From: Candidatus Mediterraneibacter stercorigallinarum
Lineage (GTDB): Bacteria > Bacillota > Clostridia > Lachnospirales > Lachnospiraceae
Assembly (NCBI GenBank): GCA_019116185.1
Contig: DXCD01000220.1
Coordinates: forward strand, 1 to 8,508
Length of the DNA: 8,508 nt
Reading direction: 5' to 3'
Each line of letters begins with the position of its first letter. Within the stretch, counting starts at the first letter, position 1. The notes below the pieces were generated by a model. That model was not told the origin of the DNA. It made no database searches and worked only from the letters and a program-made list of their open reading frames with translations. Made by a program: the position numbers and the translations under genes. Shown here in pieces: positions 1 through 6,007 of this stretch.

Positions 1-1
1 G

Positions 2-568
2 AAAGACCAGCTTGTAGTTGCCACAAACGCGGCATTCGAGCCGTTTGAATATATGCAGGGCGATGCATATGTTGGAATCGATATGGAGATCGCGGCTCTT
101 CTGGCAGAGGAGCTGGGACAGGAGCTTGTGATCCAGAACATGGACTTTGACGCGGTATGTCTCTCTGTAGGTCAGCAGAAATGTGATATCGCTATGGCAG
201 GTCTTACTGTCAGCGAGGAGAGAAAAGAGTATGTGACATTCTCAGACACATATTATCAGGCTTCTCAGCGTCTGATCGTTCCGAGTGATGACACCACATT
301 CAAAGACATGACAGATGCAGAGGAGATCGCAGCAGCGCTGGCTGAACTGGATTCTTCTGTTAAGATCGGAGTACAGCAGGGAACAACAGGAAACAGCTAT
401 GTAGTGGGAAGCGAAGATCTCGGATTCCCGGGACTTGAGGCGACATGCCAGACATATAAGAGCGGTTCTCTTGCAGTACAGGATATGCTCAACGGAAATA
501 TTGACTACGTGATCATTGACGCGGCTCCGGCAGCGGCGATCACAGAGGCGATCAACGAGATGCAGTAA
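2..568 (+). CDS. Amino-acid ABC transporter substrate-binding protein (5' truncated by window)
   Basis: The frame is open from base 2, so the signal peptide and lipobox lie upstream of the window; 188 residues are visible. It belongs to the bacterial solute-binding protein family 3 (polar amino-acid binders), which capture substrate outside the membrane and hand it to the permease. Visible landmarks, numbered in the fragment: opening strand LVVATNAAFEPFEY, VGIDMEIA, CDIAMAGLTVSEERKEYVTFS, then Arg90 in SQRLIV, which by position matches the carboxylate-binding Arg77 of HisJ; GVQQGTTGNSYV (127-129 GTT) in the second lobe; and Asp173 in DYVIIDAAPA, matching the amino-group-binding Asp161 of HisJ. 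It is followed by permease and ATPase genes in the usual order. Oddity: the protein stops only 15 residues after that Asp, while HisJ continues for about 75 more; see findings. Substrate is undetermined. Confidence 0.93.
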   Translation, partial: KDQLVVATNAAFEPFEYMQGDAYVGIDMEIAALLAEELGQELVIQNMDFDAVCLSVGQQKCDIAMAGLTVSEERKEYVTFSDTYYQASQRLIVPSDDTTFKDMTDAEEIAAALAELDSSVKIGVQQGTTGNSYVVGSEDLGFPGLEATCQTYKSGSLAVQDMLNGNIDYVIIDAAPAAAITEAINEMQ

Positions 569-574
569 ACTGCC

Positions 575-602
575 GGTCCGGCCGGGAGACAGGAGCCGGA
601 CC
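575..602 (+). other. Perfect 8-bp intercistronic hairpin after the binding-protein gene
   Basis: GGTCCGGC (575-582) and GCCGGACC (595-602) are exact reverse complements around a 12-base loop, starting seven bases after the binding-protein stop codon. The stem is followed by AAAAAC, not a T tract, so it is not a standard intrinsic terminator on this strand. Known ABC operons often carry such a hairpin after the binding-protein cistron, where it protects the upstream mRNA from 3' exonucleases and gives more binding protein than permease. That role is inferred here. Confidence 0.6.
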
Positions 603-634
603 AAAAACAGAATACCGATAAACAGGACTTAAGT

Positions 635-706
635 GAGAAGGGAAATACAGGCATTAATGGCGTTCTGTCATGGGTGCAGGCATTTTCCTTCTTTTGAGAA
701 GGGAAG
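635..706 (+). promoter_or_regulatory. Candidate switchable leader hiding the permease ribosome binding site
   Basis: GAGAAGGGAA occurs twice, at 635-644 and 696-705. Between them TTTTCCTTCT (683-692) is complementary to both copies. Pairing 636-645 with 683-692 gives a 10-bp stem with one G-U pair and leaves the permease Shine-Dalgarno (AAGGG, 699-703) free. Pairing 683-692 with 697-706 also gives 10 pairs (two of them G-U), with a four-base TTTG loop, and buries that site six bases before ATG 710. The same gap has a second direct repeat, CAGGCATT at 648-655 and 677-684. The pairings are seen directly; a regulatory role is inference, and no known riboswitch motif was recognised. Confidence 0.4.
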
Positions 707-709
707 ACA

Positions 710-1420
710 ATGGGTAATTTTAGTCAAAAAGTAGATAAGTTTATAGAGATATTCGTAGACCAGAACGGATACGTCAGAGTTGTGGAAGGCCTGCAGAACA
801 CACTCCTCATTGCAGTGTGCGGCCTGATCATCGGTATCCTGATCGGTACGGTCATCGCGACAGTGCGCGTGCTGCCGAAGTACAAGCTGCTCCCAAGAGT
901 GCTGAACGGCATCTGCAGTTTCTATGTCGCGCTGTTCCGCGGGACGCCTATGGTGGTCCAGCTCCTTGTATTTTATTACGTACTCCTGCCCATCATCGGA
1001 TGGAATATAAGCGGAGTCCAGGTGTCAATGCTGGTGTTCGGCTTAAACAGCGGCGCGTATATATCGGAGATTATGAGAAGCGGTATCCAGTCCGTTGATC
1101 CGGGACAGATGGAAGCCGGACGCGCGGTGGGATTGAGCTTTGGCGCGAGCATGACCAAGATCGTGATCCCGCAGGCAGTGAAGAATATTCTTCCTACGCT
1201 GGGCAACGAGTTTATTTCCCTGATCAAAGAGACATCAGTCGTGAGTTTCGTCGGCGCGGCAGACCTGTATGTGGCATTTAACTACATCGGAACGAACAAC
1301 TACGAGTTCATGGTTCCGTATCTGGTGATGGCACTGATCTACATCGCTATCGTGCTTGTGATCACACTGCTGATCAAATTACTGGAAAGGAGCCTGAAGA
1401 AGAGTGATAGACGTAATTAA
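710..1420 (+). CDS. Polar amino-acid ABC transporter permease
   Basis: This 236-residue inner-membrane protein is of the HisM/GlnP type and would form the translocation pore. A short polar N-terminus is followed by a hydrophobic segment at about 31-52 (LLIAVCGLIIGILIGTVIAT), then RGTP at 77-80, a hallmark of this permease group, hydrophobic stretches at about 81-98 and 102-112, the EAA cytoplasmic loop that docks to the ATPase at 135-156 (EAGRAVGLSFGASMTKIVIP), and last membrane spans at about 175-190 and 203-223 before a basic tail. Length is normal for the family. ATG 710 has an SD-like AAGGG at 699-703, which lies in the hairpin described for the leader. The stop overlaps the ATPase start by 17 bases, so the two are probably translationally coupled. 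Substrate is not predictable. Confidence 0.95.
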   Translation: MGNFSQKVDKFIEIFVDQNGYVRVVEGLQNTLLIAVCGLIIGILIGTVIATVRVLPKYKLLPRVLNGICSFYVALFRGTPMVVQLLVFYYVLLPIIGWNISGVQVSMLVFGLNSGAYISEIMRSGIQSVDPGQMEAGRAVGLSFGASMTKIVIPQAVKNILPTLGNEFISLIKETSVVSFVGAADLYVAFNYIGTNNYEFMVPYLVMALIYIAIVLVITLLIKLLERSLKKSDRRN

Positions 1421-2228
1421 TCTTAGGAAAAGTTTCGGTGGTCTTGAGATCTTAAAAGGCATCAATATCACCATCAACAAGGGCGACATCGTCGCTGTGC
1501 TCGGACCTTCCGGCTCCGGAAAGAGTACCTTCCTCCGCTGCCTGAACTGCATGGAGGACCCGACTTCGGGGAGCATCATATTCAAGGGCGTGGATATCGC
1601 GGACATGAAGGTGGATATCAATGTCCACCGCCGTCATATGGGAATGGTGTTCCAGCATTTTAACCTGTTTAATAACAAGACCGTGCTCCAGAACGTGATG
1701 ATGGCGCCGGCGTATTTGAGGTGCCAGGATCTGAAGAAGGCAAAACGCAAAAACCGGATGATCCGTTTTAAGAATACGTTCCGCAGCAATAAGGAAGAAT
1801 TGATCCCCATCACAACGACGAAAGAACAGATCAGAAGCGAGGCAAAACAGCAGGCACTGGATCTGCTGAAGCGGATCGGCCTGGATGACAAGGCGGACGT
1901 TTATCCGTCCACGCTGTCCGGCGGGCAGAAGCAGAGGGTGGCGATCATCCGCTCCCTGGCAATGAACCCGGATGTGATCCTCTTTGACGAGCCGACGTCC
2001 GCGCTGGACCCGGAGATGGTGGGCGAGGTTCTTGACCTTATGAAGAAGCTGGCAAAAGAGGGGATGACCATGGTCGTGGTAACGCATGAAATGGGATTTG
2101 CCCGGGAGGTGGCGTCAAGAGTGATATTTATGGATGACGGACAGATCCGCGAGGAAGCGCCGCCGGAAGAATTCTTTGGAAATCCAAAGGACGAGAGGCT
2201 CAAAGAATTCCTCTCCAAAATCCTGTAG
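1404..2228 (+). CDS. Amino-acid ABC transporter ATP-binding protein with a basic insertion
   Basis: This 274-residue protein is the cytoplasmic ATPase of the importer, of GlnQ/HisP type. It starts at GTG 1404, inside the end of the permease gene, with AAAGGAG at 1386-1392. All nucleotide-binding motifs are present: Walker A GPSGSGKST (34-42), Q-loop Gln84 in MVFQHFNLF, signature LSGGQKQRV (171-179), Walker B VILFDEP (191-197), D-loop SALD (199-202) and the switch His228 in VVTHEMG. Compared with GlnQ, where the APx segment after the Q-loop is followed after about 14 residues by the ALELL helix, here APA (101-103) and ALDLL (151-155) are 47 residues apart. The roughly 30 extra residues are Lys/Arg-rich (for example KKAKRKNRMIRFK, 111-123) and lie in the helical subdomain that faces the permease. 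Core function is secure; the insertion's role is unknown. Confidence 0.95.
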   Translation: MIDVINLRKSFGGLEILKGINITINKGDIVAVLGPSGSGKSTFLRCLNCMEDPTSGSIIFKGVDIADMKVDINVHRRHMGMVFQHFNLFNNKTVLQNVMMAPAYLRCQDLKKAKRKNRMIRFKNTFRSNKEELIPITTTKEQIRSEAKQQALDLLKRIGLDDKADVYPSTLSGGQKQRVAIIRSLAMNPDVILFDEPTSALDPEMVGEVLDLMKKLAKEGMTMVVVTHEMGFAREVASRVIFMDDGQIREEAPPEEFFGNPKDERLKEFLSKIL

Positions 2229-2251
2229 AACAATACAAGGCAGAGTCAATA

Positions 2252-4024
2252 ATGAAATATGAAAGAATAAACAGGGCGCTCTTTTTGGAGCGCCCAAACC
2301 GTTTTATCGCGTATGCGGAATTAAATGGAAAAAAAGAGACAATACATGTAAAGAATACCGGGCGCTGCGCGGAGCTGCTGCGTCCCGGCGCGGCAATCTA
2401 TGTCCAGGAGAGCGATAATCCGGCGAGGAAGACCAAGTGGGACCTGATCGCTGTGGAGAAGGAAACAGGCAATGGAAAGCGCCTGATCAATATGGATTCC
2501 CAGATTCCGAACCGGGCCGTGCAGGAGTGGATCGAGCAGGGAAATCTGTTCCCTGATGTGACTCTCATAAGGCCGGAGACGACATTCGGCAGCTCCCGGT
2601 TTGATCTGTACGTGGAGTCAGGGGACAGGAAGATCTTTATCGAGGTCAAGGGCGTTACCCTGGAAGAGGACGGCGTGTGCCGCTTCCCGGACGCGCCGAG
2701 CGACCGGGCGGTGAAGCATCTGGAAGAGCTGGTCCGGGCGAAGAAGGAAGGCTGCGAGGCGTATGTGTTCTTTGTGATCCAGATGAAGGGAGTCTCGTAT
2801 TTTACGCCGAATACGGATACCCATCCTGCATTTGCCGAGGCCCTGAAGCGGGCGAAGGCAGCGGGGGTGGAGATACTTGCATATGACTGTGATGTGACTC
2901 CGGAGAGCATACAGATCGCGGATCCTGTGGACGTGGTTCTGTACAGCCCTCAGATGAAAGAGTGCGTGGAGCCGCTGGTGGAATGGTTCCGCGAGCATAA
3001 GCGGGACCTGCCGTGGCGGAAACGGATGGACGCCTATCGGGTGTGGATATCAGAGATCATGCTCCAACAGACCCGCGTGGAGGCTGTGAAGCCTTATTAT
3101 GAGCGTTTCCTGAAGGAACTGCCGGATGTAAAGGCGCTGGCAGAAGTGCCGGAGGACCGGCTGCTGAAGCTGTGGGAGGGCCTGGGCTATTATAACCGGG
3201 CGCGGAACCTGAAGGAAGCGGCATGCCAGATCATGGAAGAATACGGCGGGACATTTCCGGACAGCTATGAGGAAATCCTCTCCCTGAAAGGGATCGGCAG
3301 CTACACAGCCGGCGCGGTAAGCTCTTTTGTGTATGGGATCCGCAAGCCGGCTGTGGACGGAAACGTGCTGCGCGTGGTATCAAGGATCACAGCGGACAGC
3401 GATGATATCGCGAAGGCGGGGACAAAGTCAAAGGTGGAGACCATGGTAGAGGAAGTGATCCCTGCCGGTGCGGCAGGGGATTTCAACCAGAGCCTGATCG
3501 AGCTTGGGGCGATCGTGTGTGTCCCGAACGGAGAGCCTAAGTGCGGCGAGTGCCCGGTCAGCCGGATCTGCCTTGCCCATGCCCGGGGCAGGGAGATGGA
3601 ATTCCCGGTCAAGAAGAAGGCAAAGAGCAGGCGGATCGAGAAACGCACGATACTGGTGTTCCGGGATAATGAGAAGACCGCGGTGCGCAAAAGACCTGAT
3701 ACCGGGCTGCTTGCAGGGATGTATGAATTTCCCGGCAGGGAGGGGCATCTGAAACAGGCTGAGGTGATCGAATACGCCAAGAGCCTGGGGCTGATGCCTG
3801 TGCGCGTGAAACGGCTGGGGAAAGCAAAGCATATTTTCAGCCATGTGGAATGGCATATGACGGGATATGAGATCATAGTGGACGAGCTGGAACAGAACCT
3901 GAAAGAGAGCGGGGAAGCAGAACAGGCAAAAGGTCAGGGAGAGATTATCTTCGCCGGACTGAGGGAATTAAGAGAAAAATACCCCATGCCGTCTGCTTTC
4001 GAGGCGTATATGCCTGAAGTGTAA
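2252..4024 (+). CDS. sfsA-mutY: SfsA-MutY fusion: SfsA domain joined to A/G-specific adenine glycosylase
   Basis: One uninterrupted 590-residue frame holds two complete proteins. Residues 1 to about 234 match SfsA over its whole length: NRFIAYAEL, HVKNTGRC, the IRPETTFGSSRFDLYVE segment, Asp118 and EVK (131-133) in an arrangement like PD-(D/E)XK nucleases, FPDAPSDRAVKHLEEL, and a C-terminal GVEILAYDCDVTPESI. Residues from about 235 are MutY, which excises adenine opposite 8-oxoguanine: catalytic Glu268 in SEIMLQQT, helix-hairpin-helix LKGIGSYTAG (345-354), Asp369 in VDGNVLRV, four iron-sulfur cysteines at 423, 431, 434 and 440 (spacing X7-X2-X5), and a C-terminal NUDIX-like domain with the FSH loop (529-531) that reads 8-oxoG. 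There is almost no linker. A weak SD (AAGG, 2237-2240) precedes ATG 2252, 23 bases after the ATPase gene. The biochemical role of SfsA is poorly settled; its link to base-excision repair is inference. Confidence 0.93.
   Translation: MKYERINRALFLERPNRFIAYAELNGKKETIHVKNTGRCAELLRPGAAIYVQESDNPARKTKWDLIAVEKETGNGKRLINMDSQIPNRAVQEWIEQGNLFPDVTLIRPETTFGSSRFDLYVESGDRKIFIEVKGVTLEEDGVCRFPDAPSDRAVKHLEELVRAKKEGCEAYVFFVIQMKGVSYFTPNTDTHPAFAEALKRAKAAGVEILAYDCDVTPESIQIADPVDVVLYSPQMKECVEPLVEWFREHKRDLPWRKRMDAYRVWISEIMLQQTRVEAVKPYYERFLKELPDVKALAEVPEDRLLKLWEGLGYYNRARNLKEAACQIMEEYGGTFPDSYEEILSLKGIGSYTAGAVSSFVYGIRKPAVDGNVLRVVSRITADSDDIAKAGTKSKVETMVEEVIPAGAAGDFNQSLIELGAIVCVPNGEPKCGECPVSRICLAHARGREMEFPVKKKAKSRRIEKRTILVFRDNEKTAVRKRPDTGLLAGMYEFPGREGHLKQAEVIEYAKSLGLMPVRVKRLGKAKHIFSHVEWHMTGYEIIVDELEQNLKESGEAEQAKGQGEIIFAGLRELREKYPMPSAFEAYMPEV
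2274..2295 (+). other. Perfect 8-bp hairpin inside the first codons of sfsA-mutY
   Basis: GGGCGCTC (2274-2281) and GAGCGCCC (2288-2295) are exact reverse complements around a TTTTTG loop. The element lies 46 bases after the ATPase stop and covers codons 8-15 of the fusion gene. No T tract follows, so it is a poor intrinsic terminator. A stem this close to a weakly marked start could lower translation initiation or mark an mRNA processing boundary between the transporter and the fusion gene. The amino acids encoded (RALFLERP) fit the SfsA N-terminus, so coding constraint alone may explain the bases. Confidence 0.45.
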
Positions 4025-4119
4025 AGACGTACATGTGGGAATCGTAAAGTCTGCCCGGATCCGGATGCAGAACCCGTTCAGCACCAGATGCAGACAAATG
4101 TAGAGCTCGCTCTGTTTTC

Positions 4120-4148
4120 TTGAAACATGTGAAAATACGTGATATAAT
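4120..4148 (+). promoter_or_regulatory. Sigma-A-type promoter for the tetR-lipid kinase block
   Basis: TTGAAA (4120-4125) and TATAAT (4143-4148) are separated by 17 bases, close to ideal for a housekeeping promoter; transcription would start near 4155. The spacer holds two similar octamers, ACATGTGA (4125-4132) and ATACGTGA (4135-4142), six of eight bases alike and ten bases apart; ACATGTG also occurs at 4031-4037. These could be half-sites for the regulator encoded just downstream, which would then control itself, but they are not a clear palindrome. The 95 bases between the sfsA-mutY stop and this promoter show no convincing terminator. Confidence 0.75.
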
Positions 4149-4165
4149 AATGGCGCTATGTGTAA

Positions 4166-4206
4166 CCCCGCCCGCCGGGCAGTACCGGACTGCCTGACGG
4201 GCGGGG
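4166..4206 (+). other. Very strong GC-rich leader hairpin before the tetR gene
   Basis: Bases 4166-4183 pair with 4189-4206 around the loop ACCGG (4184-4188). The outer nine pairs (CCCCGCCCG with CGGGCGGGG) and inner six pairs (GGCAGT with ACTGCC) are perfect; between them are one C-A mismatch, one C-G pair and one G-U pair, giving 17 pairs out of 18 positions. It begins about ten bases after the expected transcription start and ends 15 bases before the SD. AATATACC follows, not a T tract, so a simple terminator is unlikely. It may stabilise the mRNA, limit translation, or as duplex DNA act as an operator-like inverted repeat. Confidence 0.6.
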
Positions 4207-4237
4207 AATATACCGGGATCCAGGAGAGTACTGAAAA

Positions 4238-4861
4238 ATGAACGAGAAAGAACAGATATCCAGACAGCAGCAAAAGTCCAGGGAGACAAAGGAGAAGATC
4301 TTCCAGGCGGCAAAGAGCATCCTTCAGAAGAGCGGATACGAAGCGCTGTCCATCAAAAATATATGCGAGGAGGCAGGCGTTTCAAACGGGAGTTTTTATC
4401 ACCATTTTAAGACAAAGGATGACCTTCTGTCCTACTATATTGAGGATCAGCCGCAGATCAGGCCGGATCTTCTTGAACTCCCGGCGGATGTCGAAGGCGT
4501 AAAGGAAGGGATTATTCAGGTATATTTGAATTATGTGAAGTACTGCCGGGAGCTTGGGGTCGAGTTCATGGCAGAGTATTATGACACAAAGAACCAGGCG
4601 CTCAACGCGGCGATCCGTACAGAACGTCCGTACCCCATTGTGACGGTTCAGACATATGTGGAGAAAGCCATGAAGGCAGATGTCGTGCGGCTGAATGTGG
4701 AGATTGAAGAATTTACCACGGATATCCGTATGATCGTGATCGGAAATGTCTTTGAATGGTGCATCAAGCATGGCGAGGCGGATTTTGAGGGCAATATGAG
4801 CCGCTCGCTCGGAAAATATCTGGACGCTGTGCTGTGTCCGTCTAAAGAAGATGCGCAATGA
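4238..4861 (+). CDS. TetR/AcrR-family transcriptional regulator
   Basis: This 207-residue protein has the TetR DNA-binding domain at its N-terminus: helix 1 at about 16-33 (ETKEKIFQAAKSILQKSG), then the helix-turn-helix at 36-59, ALSIKNICEEAGVSNGSFYH, where GVSNGSFYHHF is the family's recognition helix. The C-terminal two thirds (about 65-200) are mostly helical and diverse, as usual for the ligand-binding and dimerisation domain, so the effector cannot be named. ATG 4238 has AGGAG at 4222-4226 and lies downstream of a strong promoter and leader hairpin. The lipid kinase gene follows after 48 bases on the same strand, so joint transcription is likely and regulation of lipid phosphorylation is a reasonable guess. 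TetR proteins are usually repressors of themselves or neighbours; direct evidence for an operator here is weak. Confidence 0.92.
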   Translation: MNEKEQISRQQQKSRETKEKIFQAAKSILQKSGYEALSIKNICEEAGVSNGSFYHHFKTKDDLLSYYIEDQPQIRPDLLELPADVEGVKEGIIQVYLNYVKYCRELGVEFMAEYYDTKNQALNAAIRTERPYPIVTVQTYVEKAMKADVVRLNVEIEEFTTDIRMIVIGNVFEWCIKHGEADFEGNMSRSLGKYLDAVLCPSKEDAQ

Positions 4862-4909
4862 AAATGAATGCCGGCCAAAGCCAGGGAGAGAAGATCAGGG
4901 GATAAAAGC

Positions 4910-5836
4910 ATGAAAACAGAATATGATTTTATTGTAAATCCCAAAGCCCGTTCCGGGATGGGAGAGATGATCTGGAAGGCGCTTGAGCCGGAATTGAAGA
5001 AGCAGAAGATTGATTACAGAGTTCATATGACGGATAAACGGAAGAGCGCTGAGAAAATCGCGGAAGCCGTCACGTCTGACGGAAAGGAGCATACGCTTGT
5101 GGTGCTCGGAGGCGACGGGACGATAAATGAGGCGGTAAATGGCATCCGCGCCATTGAGAAGACGACGCTGGGATATATCCCGATCGGATCAAGCAATGAT
5201 TTCGCCAGGGGGCTGGGAATCCCGAAGAAGCCGGAAGAGGCCCTTGATGCTGTACTGCATCCGAAGAAGATCATCCATATGGATATCGGGACGCTTACAG
5301 GCGCGGCGGGGGAGAGGCGGTTCCTGGTGAGCGGAGGGATCGGCTTTGACGCGGCGGTGTGCCATGAAGTGTGCGTGTCCAAGTGGAAAATCCTGCTGAA
5401 CCGTCTGGGACTGGGAAAGTTGAGTTACGCGGTGGTCGCGCTGGACCGGCTGATCAAAGACCGTCCGGTACATATGACACTTACTTTTGAGGACGGATCG
5501 CGCAGAGAGTTCCCGAAAACATATTTCGCGGCATTTATGAATCTGCCGTACGAGGGAGGCGGATTTCAGTTCTGTCCCGCGGCGTCGCCGGAAGACGGAC
5601 TGCTGGACGTGATCGTGGCGCACGGCCTTTCCGTGCCGAAGATCCTTTGTCTGCTGCCGCTGGCGTTCTGGGGAAAGCATACGGGCTTCAAAGGGGTTAC
5701 CATCCTGCGCTGCAGGAATGTCCGGGTGGAGACATCGGCCCCGGCTGCACTGCACACGGACGGAGAACCGGGCTTCCCGCGACAGAGTGTCCGGGCGGGG
5801 GTTCTGGAAGAACGCCTGAACGTGATCGCAGGATGA
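4910..5836 (+). CDS. Diacylglycerol kinase family (DagK/YegS-type) lipid kinase
   Basis: This 308-residue cytoplasmic or membrane-associated kinase transfers phosphate from ATP to a lipid alcohol, typically diacylglycerol to give phosphatidic acid. Visible motifs: the opening strand FIVNPKARSG (7-16), the nucleotide-binding VLGGDGTINEAVNGI (65-79), IPIGSSNDFARGLGIP (90-105, with Ser where many members have Thr), SGGIGFDAAV (141-150), the PEDGLLDV turn (227-234) and LHTDGEP (281-287), whose acidic residues correspond to the catalytic base region of DgkB. I chose ATG 4910 because AGGGG at 4897-4901 sits eight bases before it and the protein then begins just before the conserved first strand; an in-frame ATG at 4868 lacks an SD. 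Exact lipid substrate is uncertain, since YegS-like members use other lipids. It follows the TetR gene and precedes a PAP2 phosphatase. Confidence 0.93.
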   Translation: MKTEYDFIVNPKARSGMGEMIWKALEPELKKQKIDYRVHMTDKRKSAEKIAEAVTSDGKEHTLVVLGGDGTINEAVNGIRAIEKTTLGYIPIGSSNDFARGLGIPKKPEEALDAVLHPKKIIHMDIGTLTGAAGERRFLVSGGIGFDAAVCHEVCVSKWKILLNRLGLGKLSYAVVALDRLIKDRPVHMTLTFEDGSRREFPKTYFAAFMNLPYEGGGFQFCPAASPEDGLLDVIVAHGLSVPKILCLLPLAFWGKHTGFKGVTILRCRNVRVETSAPAALHTDGEPGFPRQSVRAGVLEERLNVIAG

Positions 5837-5892
5837 AAGTCTGTCGGAAATTATCGGATATTAAAGATTTACTAAAGGTTTTGTGAACTAGG

Positions 5893-5921
5893 TTGTTGTC
5901 CATTTTAATTCGTGCTATAAT
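5893..5921 (+). promoter_or_regulatory. Promoter for the PAP2 phosphatase gene
   Basis: TATAAT (5916-5921) is preceded by TGC, giving an extended -10 element, and by TTGTTG (5893-5898) as a weak -35 at 17 bases. Transcription would start near 5928, leaving a leader of about 80 bases, A-rich and purine-rich, with AAAAGGGG (5992-5999) as SD eight bases before ATG 6008. No terminator for the lipid kinase gene is evident before it, so read-through from upstream is possible as well. Confidence 0.65.
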
Positions 5922-6007
5922 CGATGCGGATTAGAGAAAATACATCCGGAGATTAAAGCGGGGAAAAGAATAAAAAGACGAAATTACAGTCAAAAGGGGC
6001 ATCATAT

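Noticed and set aside
1452..2087. 211-residue minus-strand frame opposite the ABC ATPase
   Set aside because: It is opposite conserved ATPase motifs and its His/Arg/Leu-rich product has no domain signature.
3301..3876. 191-residue minus-strand frame opposite mutY
   Set aside because: It lies fully opposite well-conserved MutY codons, its Arg/Ser/Pro/His-rich product looks like antisense of biased coding sequence, and no family is recognisable.
4055..4064. Palindrome CCGGATCCGG after sfsA-mutY
   Set aside because: It has no loop or T tract, and its flanking CTGC/GCAG arms are offset by two bases; a chance self-complementary decamer is sufficient explanation.
4102..4119. Possible terminator AGAG-CTCG-CTCT followed by GTTTTC
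   Set aside because: The stem is only four strong pairs with wobble extension, and the T stretch overlaps the -35 of the tetR promoter.
4868..4909. Earlier ATG for the lipid kinase adding 14 residues
   Set aside because: No SD precedes it, while ATG 4910 has AGGGG at eight bases and begins at the family's normal N-terminus.
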